The notes: a model not told the origin generated them from the sequence alone. Shown: positions 1-8,756, numbered from the stretch's first letter. The stretch: DNA of 40,855 nucleotides from an uncultured Bacteroides sp. (GCA_949296855.1 CASFRN010000143.1:1-40855); one strand, 5' to 3'. Program-made: numbers and translations.

Positions 1-645
1 ACTTACAATGACCGCAAGGCGGATATCCACTTTATCAATAGCGAAAAGCTGAACGAAGGCAATGTAGAAGAGACGCTAAAAGATATGGATGGGGTCATCA
101 TCTGTCCGGGATTCGGCCAGCGCGGCATCGAAGGGAAATTCGTAGCTATCAAATATTGCCGCACTCACGATGTGCCGACATTCGGCATTTGCTTGGGCAT
201 GCAATGTATGGCAATTGAATTTGCACGCAACGTATTGGGATATGCTGATGCCAACAGCCGTGAAATGGACGAGAAGACCCCGCACAATGTCATCGATATC
301 ATGGAAGAACAGAAGTCCATTACCAACATGGGCGGAACAATGCGTCTGGGTGCCTACGAATGTGTGCTCAATCCTAATTCGAAAGTTTACCAGGCATACG
401 GCACTGAACACATTCAGGAACGCCACCGCCACCGCTATGAGTTCAACAACGACTACAAAGCCGAATTTGAAAAGGCAGGCATGAAATGTGTGGGCATCAA
501 TCCCGAATCAGACTTGGTGGAAATCGTAGAAATCCCGACCTTGCGCTGGTTCATCGGTACACAATTCCACCCGGAATACAGCAGTACCGTGCTGAAGCCG
601 CATCCGCTGTTCTTGTCGTTCATCAAGGCGGCGATTAACAAGTAA
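1..645 (+). CDS. pyrG: CTP synthase, C-terminal part (5' end outside window)
   Basis: CTP synthase makes CTP from UTP, ATP and glutamine in the cytoplasm. Only the last 214 residues are present; the frame is open from base 1, so the synthase domain lies upstream of the window. What remains is the class I glutamine amidotransferase domain: the nucleophile elbow GICLGMQ has its Cys near fragment residue 64, HRHRYEFN follows near residue 142, and FHPEYS supplies the catalytic His and Glu near residues 190 and 192. This is the full Cys-His-Glu triad. yidC follows on the same strand after a gap occupied by a palindromic element, an adjacency common in Bacteroidetes. No frameshift is visible. Confidence 0.97.
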   Translation, partial: TYNDRKADIHFINSEKLNEGNVEETLKDMDGVIICPGFGQRGIEGKFVAIKYCRTHDVPTFGICLGMQCMAIEFARNVLGYADANSREMDEKTPHNVIDIMEEQKSITNMGGTMRLGAYECVLNPNSKVYQAYGTEHIQERHRHRYEFNNDYKAEFEKAGMKCVGINPESDLVEIVEIPTLRWFIGTQFHPEYSSTVLKPHPLFLSFIKAAINK

Positions 646-650
646 TTTTC

Positions 651-763
651 TCACCACAGATTACACAGATTCAATGAATAATTAATAGTGAATAATAACT
701 ACATCTATTTTCGCTTTTGTTCTGTTAACTATTAATTAATGAAATCTGTGTAATCTGTGGTGA
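651..763. repeat. Palindromic intergenic element, CCACAGATTACACAGATT family, copy 1
   Basis: Inverted repeat with 21-bp perfect arms at 651-671 and 743-763 (core CCACAGATTACACAGATT). A second paired segment, AATTAATAG at 680-688 with CTATTAATT at 729-737, lies inside. It starts 5 nt after the pyrG stop and fills most of the pyrG-yidC gap. The same arms recur at 39031-39245, so this is a dispersed family. As RNA it would form a long hairpin at the pyrG 3' end; no T-run follows it. Confidence 0.85.
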
Positions 764-791
764 ATATATAAACTCAAAAACTTAAAAGCAA

Positions 792-2657
792 CTGGATAAA
801 AACACGTTAGTGGGATTTGTCCTGATTGGAGCGGTCATCGTGGGCTTCAGCATCTACAGCCGTCCCAGCCAGGAAGAAATGGAACGTGCACAGCACTATC
901 AAGACTCTATCGAGACTGTCATACAGCAACAGGAACAAGTGCGGAAAGCACAGGAAGCCGAAGCCGTGCAGACTCTCCGCGTAGACTCCACTTCGCAATT
1001 CTTCGCACATACACAAGGAACCGAAGAATTTACTGTACTGGAGAACAACGTGGTGCAACTCACCTTCTCGAACAAAGGCGGACGGGTAAGCAAGGCGATG
1101 CTGAAAGAATACAACGACCAGCAGAAACAGCCGTTAGTATTGTTCGACGGTGAAGACGCTTCGCTCGACCTCGGATTCGAAGGAAAAACCGAAAACATTC
1201 TGAGCAGCGACCTTTATTTCGAACCGGTTAATGTGACCGACAGTACCGTAACCATGCGTCTGAATGCACAAAACGGAGGTCATCTGGACTTCATCTACCG
1301 CCTGTTGCCCGACTCATATATGCTTGACTTCACCGTACAAGCAAGCGGATTGCAGAACTTCTTCCCGACCTCGGTCAAGACGATGACCATCGACTGGAAC
1401 CAGCGTGCCCGCCAGATGGAAAAAGGATACAACTTCGAGCAGCGCTATACTTCGCTCACCTATAAGCCGACAGGCGAAAGCTTCGATTACCTGAGCGAGA
1501 CGAAAGACGAACGCGAAACTATCCCCGAAGCCCTCGACTGGGTGGCTTTCAAGAACCAATACTTCTCGTGCGTCTTTATGGCAGAGAAGAATTTCGAAAA
1601 CGCTACACTCGACTCGAAAATGGAGCAAAAGGAAAGCGGCTACATGAAACGCTACCACGCCGATATGCAAACAGCATTCGATCCTACAGGAGCGCAACCC
1701 AGTCGTTTCCAATTCTATTTCGGACCGAACCATTTCAAGACCCTGCTTGCCAGCAATAAGCTGAGCTTCGAAGACAAAGACCAGGAATTAGAAGACCTCG
1801 TTTACTTGGGCTGGCCTATCATCCGGCTCATCAACCGCTGGTTCACCATCAACCTCTTCGACTGGCTTTCGAACATGGGTTTGAGCATGGGTATCGTCAT
1901 CCTGCTGATGACCATCATCGTGAAGATTCTCGTACTTCCCGCCACATGGAAATCGTTCATCTCGTCTGCCAAGATGCGTGCGCTGAAACCTTACGTAGAC
2001 AAAATCAACGAGAAATATCCCAAACAGGAAGACGCGCTGAAGAAACAGCAGGAAACGATGTCGCTTTACAGCCAGTACGGTGTAAGCCCCATGGGAGGCT
2101 GTCTGCCGGCGCTCATCCAGGCTCCTGTCTTCATGGCATTGTTCTTTTTCGTGCCAAACGCTATCGAGCTTCGCCAGCAAAGTTTCCTTTGGGCTGACGA
2201 CCTTTCGGCATACGATGACCTCATCCACTGGAGCACCAGCATCCCGCTATTGGGCAATCACCTCAGCTTGTTCTGTTTGCTCTTTAGCGCAACAACGGTC
2301 ATCAACCAAATCGTGATGATGAAACAACAGGATATGGGCAACAACCCGCAAATGGCAGCCATGAAATGGATGATGTACATCATGCCTGTGATGTTCTTCT
2401 TCATCTTCAACGAATACGCTTCGGGACTGAGCTACTACTACTTCATCTCCGGTCTGATAGGCATCCTCACCCTGTGGATTATGCGCCGCATGACCGACGA
2501 AAAGAAGTTGTTAGCACAATTAGAAGCCAACAAGAAAGCCCCGTCTTCGCGTAAGCCTACAGGCTTAATGGCAAAATTGGAAGCTCTGCAAAAAGAACAG
2601 GAACGCCTCCAAAAAGAACGCGAAGAGCGGATGAACAAAATGAACAAGAAACATTAA
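792..2657 (+). CDS. yidC: Membrane protein insertase YidC, apparently starting at CTG
   Basis: YidC inserts and folds proteins in the inner membrane, alone or with SecYEG. Read from CTG at 792 the product is 621 residues and begins (M)DKNTLVGFVLIGAV, matching the MDKNT start I know for Bacteroidetes YidC; the first in-frame GTG, at 810, would lose those conserved residues. A TAA at 783-785 closes the frame upstream, so no ATG is available. Features in order: N-terminal membrane anchor (about residues 8-22), large periplasmic domain to about residue 345, then the conserved membrane domain with segments near GIVILLMTIIVKILVLP, the PALIQAPVFMALFFF region and the YYYFISGLIGILTLWIM segment. The tail is a charged coiled-coil (KLEALQKEQERLQKE) of the kind that can contact ribosomes. 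A terminator follows at 2672. Confidence 0.95.
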   Translation: MDKNTLVGFVLIGAVIVGFSIYSRPSQEEMERAQHYQDSIETVIQQQEQVRKAQEAEAVQTLRVDSTSQFFAHTQGTEEFTVLENNVVQLTFSNKGGRVSKAMLKEYNDQQKQPLVLFDGEDASLDLGFEGKTENILSSDLYFEPVNVTDSTVTMRLNAQNGGHLDFIYRLLPDSYMLDFTVQASGLQNFFPTSVKTMTIDWNQRARQMEKGYNFEQRYTSLTYKPTGESFDYLSETKDERETIPEALDWVAFKNQYFSCVFMAEKNFENATLDSKMEQKESGYMKRYHADMQTAFDPTGAQPSRFQFYFGPNHFKTLLASNKLSFEDKDQELEDLVYLGWPIIRLINRWFTINLFDWLSNMGLSMGIVILLMTIIVKILVLPATWKSFISSAKMRALKPYVDKINEKYPKQEDALKKQQETMSLYSQYGVSPMGGCLPALIQAPVFMALFFFVPNAIELRQQSFLWADDLSAYDDLIHWSTSIPLLGNHLSLFCLLFSATTVINQIVMMKQQDMGNNPQMAAMKWMMYIMPVMFFFIFNEYASGLSYYYFISGLIGILTLWIMRRMTDEKKLLAQLEANKKAPSSRKPTGLMAKLEALQKEQERLQKEREERMNKMNKKH

Positions 2658-2671
2658 TCATTTATCGCAAT

Positions 2672-2709
2672 AAAAAAGCTCCGGTTCCTTTACTGATCGG
2701 AGCTTTTTT
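2672..2709 (+). terminator. Rho-independent terminator after yidC
   Basis: A-run plus GCTCCG (2672-2683) pairs with CGGAGC plus T-run (2698-2709) around a 14-nt loop. It ends the yidC transcript and makes the longer upstream reading of the next ORF (from 2708) implausible. Confidence 0.88.
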
Positions 2710-2710
2710 G

Positions 2711-2718
2711 TATGTTTG
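2711..2718 (+). promoter_or_regulatory. Possible -7 box TATGTTTG for the DUF418 gene
   Basis: TATGTTTG fits the Bacteroidetes -7 consensus TAnnTTTG and lies directly after the yidC terminator, 46 nt before the DUF418 start. There is no good -33 TTTG at the usual spacing, so this rests on one box. Confidence 0.4.
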
Positions 2719-2764
2719 CAACTTAAATACATTTTTGCTAATCATTCAAACATCAAAACGACAC

Positions 2765-3943
2765 ATGGGAAACGAACTTTTGCGTTCCAAAGAACGTATC
2801 TTAGCAATTGACGCACTTCGCGGATTCGCCGTTATGGGAATCATCCTTTTGCATAATATCGAACATTTTAATTATTATTCTTTCCCGAAGACCGACTCCC
2901 CTTTACTTGCCAGCTTAGACAAACACCTATGGGATATGCTTTTCTTCTTATTTTCAGGAAAAGCATACGCGATTTTCGCTTTGCTTTTTGGCTTTACCTT
3001 CTATTTGCAAAACCATAATTGCGAAAAACGAGGCGAAGATTTCCGTAACCGCTATATGTGGCGTCTCGTGCTTTTATTAGGATTCGGATTTATCAATGCA
3101 TCTTTTTTCCCTGGCGAGATATTGGTATTGTACGCCCTGTTAGGATTTGTATTAGTGCCAGTACGTCATCTGTCTGATAAAACAGTCATGTGGATTGCAT
3201 TCTTTCTGATGCTTCAGCCATTAGAATGGGGGAAAGTAATTTATGCGCTGATCTGCCCCGAAGCCAATCCGCAACAAATGATTTACTCATTAGGAGATGT
3301 TTATCCGCAACTTGGAGGAAGCTCTTGGTGGGAAATGGTAAAAGTAAATTTCACTACGGGACAACTTGCCAGCCTGAACTGGGCATGGTGTTACGGGCGA
3401 GTGTTTCAAACCGCATCGCTTTTTATGATAGGTATGTTATTAGGACGGAAAGGGCTGTTCCGTTTAACTGAAGAAAACCGCGGACAAGTGACCAAATTTT
3501 GGCTACGGACAGGCTTTTATGCGCTACCTTGTGCAGTTTTACTTTATTACCTGAAAGATTTTATTTATTCGCAAATCAAGAACCCGTTTCTAAAAGCTTC
3601 CATGGAAACCATTTGGAACTCATGGTATAACTTGGCTTTTATGCTGGTGATGGTCAGCACTTTCTTGTTGTTATATTGGACGAATAAAGGGAAAGTGCAG
3701 CAGATACTAGTCCCCTACGGGAAAATGAGCTTAACGGATTACATCACTCAGTCTATCATTGGAAGCTTCATCTATTATGGATACGGATTGGAAATGCACC
3801 GTTATTGCGGTACTACCCTGAGTTTGCTCATTGGCATCGCTTTTTTCTTGCTTCAGCTTGCTTTTGCCCATTGGTGGTTCCGCCATTTTAAACGAGGCCC
3901 GTTGGAAACTATATGGCATAAACTAACTTGGATACGGTTTTAA
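2765..3943 (+). CDS. DUF418 (YeiB-like) polytopic membrane protein
   Basis: 392 residues with about ten hydrophobic segments, so an inner-membrane protein. The N-terminal ERILAIDALRGFAVMGI is the typical YeiB / acyltransferase-3-like entry motif. The C-terminal third, with GKMSLTDYITQS and later RGPLETIWHKLT, is the DUF418 signature. DUF418 proteins are thought to be transporters or acyl-modifying enzymes, but no substrate is established. I chose the ATG at 2765 (MGNELLRSKERIL) because an in-frame start at 2708 lies inside the yidC terminator. Monocistronic by context: a terminator precedes it and a 29-bp palindrome follows. It converges with the amidase gene. Confidence 0.88.
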   Translation: MGNELLRSKERILAIDALRGFAVMGIILLHNIEHFNYYSFPKTDSPLLASLDKHLWDMLFFLFSGKAYAIFALLFGFTFYLQNHNCEKRGEDFRNRYMWRLVLLLGFGFINASFFPGEILVLYALLGFVLVPVRHLSDKTVMWIAFFLMLQPLEWGKVIYALICPEANPQQMIYSLGDVYPQLGGSSWWEMVKVNFTTGQLASLNWAWCYGRVFQTASLFMIGMLLGRKGLFRLTEENRGQVTKFWLRTGFYALPCAVLLYYLKDFIYSQIKNPFLKASMETIWNSWYNLAFMLVMVSTFLLLYWTNKGKVQQILVPYGKMSLTDYITQSIIGSFIYYGYGLEMHRYCGTTLSLLIGIAFFLLQLAFAHWWFRHFKRGPLETIWHKLTWIRF

Positions 3944-3964
3944 GAAACAGTTTCTAAGAATGAA

Positions 3965-4037
3965 ACAAGAAAGAATGAGGAATGCAGAATAAGAAGAGTG
4001 ACCATTTACTTATTCTGCATTCCTCATTCTTTCTTGT
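3965..4037. repeat. 29-bp perfect palindrome between convergent genes
   Basis: Arms at 3965-3993 and 4009-4037 are perfect inverted copies (ACAAGAAAGAATGAGG...), with a 15-nt loop. It starts 22 nt after the DUF418 stop and ends 8 nt before the amidase stop, so it would form a hairpin in both 3' UTRs. It probably serves as a two-way transcript end, although no clear U-tract follows. Confidence 0.85.
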
Positions 4038-4044
4038 TCTCCAT

Positions 4045-4854
4045 TTATTTTCCTTTGTAATCCTTTACAATAGCATCGGTTATCCAGTTCGCCAACGCCT
4101 GACGATTGTCGGGAATCACCAGACGTTGCTGGTCGCGTGCATTCCGGATGTTTCCTACCTCCAAGAAAACAGCGTAAGGCGTAGTATGCCGCAAGACATA
4201 TAAATTACGTCCGCTTACCGTTCCGTCAAATCCGCGGTTAGGCTGATGAATGTCATATTTCGCTTTAAATGTCTTCCGCAATTGAAGTGCCAAACGCTTG
4301 CCATACTTACTGCCAGGCGCATGATAAAAGTACACATCCGTCTGCTTGCCGCGGCTACGACTGTCTACATGAATGAATATCGCTCGCTTGTATTTACTTT
4401 TGTCCTTCCGGAAAAGCCGGTTGATGGCATCACACCGTTGCTGCAAACGAGCGGTTTGCCCTAACGGAATCGGCTTCCCCATACAAGTTTCCCGCTTACT
4501 GTTTTTCAAAATGTAAGTGTTACGGATGCCGTCTTTAGAATCTTGGATAATAAAATGCACTTTTGCACCCCGTTTCAATAATTCGCGCCCTAAGCGCAAA
4601 ACAATATCGTAGGCATATTCATCTTCATGCAATTCGTGCCCTTGATATTTGCCAATACATCCAGGGTCGGGGCCTCCGTGTCCGCTGACCAAATAAAACG
4701 TAGCTCCTTTTAACGCGTCAGACGTGACTTGATACGCAGTCTGCACCTTGCCGAATAAAGGCTCGCGGTATGTTTTCCTTTTCTTCTCACCATGCACCGG
4801 TAAGAAGAAAAGGAAGCACAACACCACTCCTGTCAATTTTATCAGCTTCATCAC
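4045..4854 (-). CDS. Secreted N-acetylmuramoyl-L-alanine amidase (Amidase_3)
   Basis: 269 residues. A hydrophobic N-terminal segment (about residues 5-20) ending near PVHGE acts as signal peptide, placing the enzyme in the periplasm. The Amidase_3 fold is zinc-dependent and cleaves the bond between N-acetylmuramic acid and the stem peptide. Visible elements: SGHGGPDPG with the first zinc His at 59, acidic ligands near HEDEY (77-79), IHVDS with the second His at 162, and FLEVGN with the catalytic Glu at 232. The start is the first of two adjacent Met codons; the second is equally possible. It lies 6 nt after the carboxyltransferase stop, so it is probably the last gene of that operon, an unexpected partner for acyl-CoA carboxylation. 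Confidence 0.9.
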   Translation of the reverse strand: MMKLIKLTGVVLCFLFFLPVHGEKKRKTYREPLFGKVQTAYQVTSDALKGATFYLVSGHGGPDPGCIGKYQGHELHEDEYAYDIVLRLGRELLKRGAKVHFIIQDSKDGIRNTYILKNSKRETCMGKPIPLGQTARLQQRCDAINRLFRKDKSKYKRAIFIHVDSRSRGKQTDVYFYHAPGSKYGKRLALQLRKTFKAKYDIHQPNRGFDGTVSGRNLYVLRHTTPYAVFLEVGNIRNARDQQRLVIPDNRQALANWITDAIVKDYKGK

Positions 4855-4860
4855 ACTAAA

Positions 4861-6393
4861 TCACAACGGCATATTACCGTGTTTTTTCGGCGGATTGCTT
4901 TGGCTCTTATTTTGGGTCATCTCCAATGCCTGGATCAGTTTGAAGCGGGTATCCTTCGGCAGAATAATTTCATCAATGTAACCTTGCTCTGCCGCCCGAT
5001 ACGGATTAGAGAATTTTTCCTTGTATTCCTCAATGGCTTGCGCCTTTTCTTCGGGCGCAGCCTTACGGTACAAAATGTTCACAGCGCCATCGGCACCCAT
5101 TACCGCAATTTCGGCAGTCGGATACGAGAAGTTCACATCAGCGCCTATGGGCTTGCTGTTCATTACAATGTATGCCCCTCCATACGCCTTGCGGGTAATT
5201 ACCGTAATCTTAGGCACTGTGGCTTCCGCATAGGCGTAAACAATCTTCGCACCGTGACGGATGATGCCATTATGTTCTTGCGTGCACCCCGGAAGGAAGC
5301 CCGGCACGTCTTCGAACGTAACGATAGGGATATTGAAACAATCGCAGAAACGGATGAAACGGGACGCTTTATCAGACGCGTCGATATCAAGCACACCTGC
5401 CAAATAAGCGGGCTGATTTGCCACAATACCTACCGAACGGCCGCCTAAACGGGCAAAACCGATTACGATGTTTTTCGCGAAATGAGGCATAATCTCGAAG
5501 AAGTAGTGGTCATCGACAACAGGCTCGATAATATTCTTAATGTCGTATGGCATATTAGGGTCATCGGGAATGACATTCATCAATGACTCGTCAACGCGGC
5601 GGATATCATCGGTACACGGCACTGTAGGCGCATCTTCCATGTTGTTAGAAGGAAGGAAACTCAACAGCTCGCGGATACTCATTAAGGTTTCTTCTTCTGT
5701 CTCGCAAAGGAAATGGGTCACACCGCTTTTGCTGCTATGCGTATAAGCGCCGCCCAATTCTTCCTTGTCTACCTCTTCATGGGTAACTGCCTTCACCACA
5801 TCAGGGCCGGTGATGAACATATGGCTCTTTTCTTTCACCATAAAGATAAAATCGGTCAAGGCAGGAGAATAACAAGCCCCGCCCGCACAAGGTCCTAAGA
5901 TTGCGGAAATTTGCGGGATAACTCCCGAAGCAATCGTATTTTGGTAGAAAATAGAAGCATATCCCGATATGCTGCCTACCCCTTCCTGAATACGTGCGCC
6001 GCCCGAGTCGTTCAACGCAATCACCGGAGCACCGTTCTTCAAAGCCAATTCCTGTATCTTGACAATCTTCTTCGCCCCTGTCGTGCTCAGCGTACCGCCA
6101 AACACAGTAAAGTCATAAGCGTATACATACACCAAACGTCCGTCTATCTTACCATATCCGCATACGATGCCGTCGCCCGGAATGTGCTTCTTATCCATCC
6201 CGAAATCAGTGCAATGGTGAATCACCAACTTGTCTATCTCGTTGAACGTCCCTTTATCGAGCAACATATCAATGCGTTCCCGCGCAGTCATATGGCCGTT
6301 AGAATGTTGTTTTTCGATACGTTCTACACCTCCACCTTGAGAAGCCAGCTTGTCCAACTCCTCGAATTTTTCATATTGTTCTGCTGTAGTCAT
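4861..6393 (-). CDS. Acyl-CoA (propionyl/methylmalonyl-CoA) carboxylase, carboxyltransferase subunit
   Basis: 510 residues, the usual length of PccB/MmdA-type carboxyltransferases. It moves carboxyl groups between carboxybiotin and an acyl-CoA such as propionyl-CoA. Both halves of the tandem crotonase fold are seen: NDSGGARIQEG near 130-140 and GPCAGGACYSPALTDF just after in the N-terminal half; FEDVPGFLPGCTQE, then ITRKAYGGAYIVM in the C-terminal half. It ends a three-subunit set with BCCP (5-nt gap) and biotin carboxylase. Bacteroides make propionate through methylmalonyl-CoA, which fits. No membrane beta subunit of a sodium-pumping decarboxylase is encoded here, so a soluble carboxylase is the simplest reading. 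Exact acyl-CoA specificity is not shown by sequence; gene symbols pccB or mmdA would both be guesses. Confidence 0.93.
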   Translation of the reverse strand: MTTAEQYEKFEELDKLASQGGGVERIEKQHSNGHMTARERIDMLLDKGTFNEIDKLVIHHCTDFGMDKKHIPGDGIVCGYGKIDGRLVYVYAYDFTVFGGTLSTTGAKKIVKIQELALKNGAPVIALNDSGGARIQEGVGSISGYASIFYQNTIASGVIPQISAILGPCAGGACYSPALTDFIFMVKEKSHMFITGPDVVKAVTHEEVDKEELGGAYTHSSKSGVTHFLCETEEETLMSIRELLSFLPSNNMEDAPTVPCTDDIRRVDESLMNVIPDDPNMPYDIKNIIEPVVDDHYFFEIMPHFAKNIVIGFARLGGRSVGIVANQPAYLAGVLDIDASDKASRFIRFCDCFNIPIVTFEDVPGFLPGCTQEHNGIIRHGAKIVYAYAEATVPKITVITRKAYGGAYIVMNSKPIGADVNFSYPTAEIAVMGADGAVNILYRKAAPEEKAQAIEEYKEKFSNPYRAAEQGYIDEIILPKDTRFKLIQALEMTQNKSQSNPPKKHGNMPL

Positions 6394-6398
6394 AGCCG

Positions 6399-6920
6399 TT
6401 AATTTTCTTCTTCGTTTATCACATCAAGTGTCATGATTACCTGGTTGCTGTTCACAGAGTCGCCTTCATTCACCAAGATGTCTTTTACCACACATGGGCT
6501 GTTTACCTTGTAGTTGCTTTGCATCTTCATAGCTTCGATAACCGCGACGATGTCGCCCGCTTCCAAACGGTCGCCTGCCTTTACTGGTATTTTCACGACT
6601 TTGCCAGGCATCGGCGAAACAATCTTATCCTGCTGTTTCTCGTCCGCATTTTTCCGCATACGCAGATATTTCGCCTGCGAATCGATAATGTCTACATTAT
6701 ATGACTGATAATGCGCGTTCACAGTATAACTTTTCCCGCCTTCCTTGCGAATCAATTCGGCATTATACGATTTACCGTTATGCAAAATGGAGCAACTTCC
6801 GTTTTCTGCCATCACAATGTCTACATCATAAGGCACACCGTCAATGGTTAACTGTACCTTGTTGCCTTCTTTGCTAACCAATGTCACGTCTGCGACTCTG
6901 TCTCCTATATGTATTTCCAT
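6399..6920 (-). CDS. Biotin carboxyl carrier protein of acyl-CoA carboxylase
   Basis: 173 residues. The C-terminal 70 residues are a biotinyl domain: SPMPGKVVKIPVKAGD, then the biotinylation motif EAMKM (lysine acceptor near residue 132) and a closing VNEGDSVNSNQVIMTLD. It swings biotin between the biotin carboxylase encoded upstream and the carboxyltransferase encoded downstream. The N-terminal ~100 residues form a beta-rich domain (DVTLVSKEGNKVQLTIDG...) seen in carrier subunits of this operon type; no catalytic motif is visible there. Gaps of 10 and 5 nt to its neighbours indicate one transcript. Confidence 0.93.
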   Translation of the reverse strand: MEIHIGDRVADVTLVSKEGNKVQLTIDGVPYDVDIVMAENGSCSILHNGKSYNAELIRKEGGKSYTVNAHYQSYNVDIIDSQAKYLRMRKNADEKQQDKIVSPMPGKVVKIPVKAGDRLEAGDIVAVIEAMKMQSNYKVNSPCVVKDILVNEGDSVNSNQVIMTLDVINEEEN

Positions 6921-6930
6921 GTTTCTAAAC

Positions 6931-8442
6931 TTAAATCCGTAATACTCCTTTCTTCAAACCAAACTCACGCCAGCGGCTGATAGGACGGTTGTCTGTAGCT
7001 CCCGATTTGTTTTCTTCAAGGTTCATCAGATAGTCAATGTAAGCGGCAATCATGGCGATGTTTTCCGTTTCCTCTTCCTTCTGTCCCGCCCATTGGCGTA
7101 ACATATCCTGATGTTTCGGAATGAACAACGTGTTGTAATGTCCTTCCACGAAATCAGGCACATGCATGATGTGGCGCAAATACGCGATGTTGGTTTTCAA
7201 ACCGGTAATCTTGTATTCATACAACACACGGCGCATACGCTCAATGGCAAACTGGCGTGTGGTAGCCCATACAATCAGCTTGCCTATCATCGGGTCGTAA
7301 TAAATGGGAATTTCATAACCGTCGTACACATAGCTGTCGATGCGCACGCCGATGCCGTTCGGCTCGGTCAGTTGGCGGATGATGCCCGGAGAGGGCATGA
7401 AGTTGTTTTCTGTATCCTCAGCACAGATGCGGCATTCTATGGCGTGTCCTCGCTGCTTCAGGTCTTCCTGCTTATAATGAAGCGGTTCACCGTTAGCGAC
7501 ACGAATTTGATCCTTCACCAAGTCCACCCCTACCACTTCTTCTGTAATCGGGTGTTCCACCTGAAGGCGTGTGTTCATTTCAAGGAAATAAAAGTTACGA
7601 TGTTTGTCTACGAGGAATTCGATGGTACCTGCCCCTTTATAGTGAACTGCTTTCGCTGCGGCTACAGCCGCTTCTCCCATCTTTTGACGAAGTTCAGGGG
7701 TCACAAATGGGGATGGAGTCTCTTCCACGATTTTCTGATTACGGCGCTGGATAGAGCATTCACGCTCGAAAAGGTGAACAGCGTTTCCGTAATTATCACC
7801 TAAAATCTGGAACTCGATGTGATGCGGTTCTTCCACAAATTTTTCAAGGTATACTGTATCATCTCCAAACGAAGACATCGACTCAGAGCGGGCTGTGTTA
7901 TAAGCTTCTTCCACTTCGTCTTCATTATGAATGAGGCGCATCCCCTTCCCGCCTCCGCCCATCGAGGCTTTCAACATCACGGGATAGCCGATGCGGTTAC
8001 AGATTTCTTTGGCCTCTTCCACGCTTTGCAAAGGTTGCTCCGTACCCGGCACAACCGGCACCCCTGCTGCAATCATGTGCTTGCGCGCGGAAATCTTGTC
8101 GCCCATCGCATCCATTGTTTCCGGATCGGGACCGATAAAGATAATGCCTTCTTCACGGCACCGGCGTGCAAATTCCGAATTTTCCGATAAGAAGCCATAT
8201 CCCGGATGGATAGCATCTGCGCCATGACGTTTGGCTGCCATGATAATCTTATCAATGTTCAAATAACTATCACGCGAAGCAGCAGGTCCTATCAAGCAAG
8301 CTTCGTCTGCATAAAATACGTGGCGTGCCGTTCTGTCGGCCTCTGAAAAGACAGCTACGGTACGGATGCCCATCTCTCTGCAAGAACGCATCACACGCAC
8401 GGCTATCTCACCACGGTTAGCGATTAATACTTTGTGTATCAT
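6931..8442 (-). CDS. Biotin carboxylase subunit (AccC/PccA-type)
   Basis: 503 residues, first gene of the carboxylase operon. It carboxylates biotin on the BCCP using ATP and bicarbonate. Domains in order: N-terminal Rossmann-like domain (KVLIANRGEIAVRVMRSCRE, residues 4-23; HPGYGFLSEN near 79), ATP-grasp domain with glycine-rich loop KASMGGGGKGMRL near 160, metal and bicarbonate site EMNTRLQVEHPITE near 293, and a C-terminal domain ending around residue 450. The last ~50 residues (QKEEETENIAMIAAYIDYL) extend past a standard AccC and may dock onto partner subunits. A -7 box (8557-8564) lies about 115 nt upstream. Confidence 0.95.
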   Translation of the reverse strand: MIHKVLIANRGEIAVRVMRSCREMGIRTVAVFSEADRTARHVFYADEACLIGPAASRDSYLNIDKIIMAAKRHGADAIHPGYGFLSENSEFARRCREEGIIFIGPDPETMDAMGDKISARKHMIAAGVPVVPGTEQPLQSVEEAKEICNRIGYPVMLKASMGGGGKGMRLIHNEDEVEEAYNTARSESMSSFGDDTVYLEKFVEEPHHIEFQILGDNYGNAVHLFERECSIQRRNQKIVEETPSPFVTPELRQKMGEAAVAAAKAVHYKGAGTIEFLVDKHRNFYFLEMNTRLQVEHPITEEVVGVDLVKDQIRVANGEPLHYKQEDLKQRGHAIECRICAEDTENNFMPSPGIIRQLTEPNGIGVRIDSYVYDGYEIPIYYDPMIGKLIVWATTRQFAIERMRRVLYEYKITGLKTNIAYLRHIMHVPDFVEGHYNTLFIPKHQDMLRQWAGQKEEETENIAMIAAYIDYLMNLEENKSGATDNRPISRWREFGLKKGVLRI

Positions 8443-8556
8443 GCCTTATCTTTTAATTATTACGTTTCTTTCTTCTATTCTTCGGGCATACCGCCACTCC
8501 TGCGGAACGGCCGTCAGAAAGCCTCCCGCATTTCGCACAAGAGACCCAAAACTGTG

Positions 8557-8564
8557 CAAAAGTA
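8557..8564 (-). promoter_or_regulatory. Possible -7 box TACTTTTG for the carboxylase-amidase operon
   Basis: Read on the minus strand, TACTTTTG matches TAnnTTTG. It would start transcription about 105 nt before the biotin carboxylase gene. No convincing -33 TTTG lies 20 nt further upstream. Confidence 0.4.
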
Positions 8565-8719
8565 ACAAAAAAAAACCGATTCATCCGCTTCTCCGATAGT
8601 TTTTTTAGGCTATACGGCATATTTATACCTAAAAAAAGGAATATCCGGCTTACTTGCTCGTCACAAAAAAAGAAACGGCAACTCCAGTTTGCAAAACAAG
8701 AAGATATTGCCTTCTATCC

Positions 8720-8750
8720 TTGTACGGATACAAACTTATATTTATCTTTG
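8720..8750 (+). promoter_or_regulatory. Promoter of the structured RNA
   Basis: -33 element TTG (8720-8722), 20-nt spacer, then -7 TATCTTTG (8743-8750). The block TATCTTTGCGGCGT is repeated exactly at 22492-22505, before another candidate RNA. Confidence 0.75.
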
Positions 8751-8756
8751 CGGCGT

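Noticed and set aside
4861-8442. Sodium-pumping methylmalonyl-CoA decarboxylase
   Set aside because: The membrane beta subunit is missing here and a biotin carboxylase is present, which fits a soluble carboxylase better.
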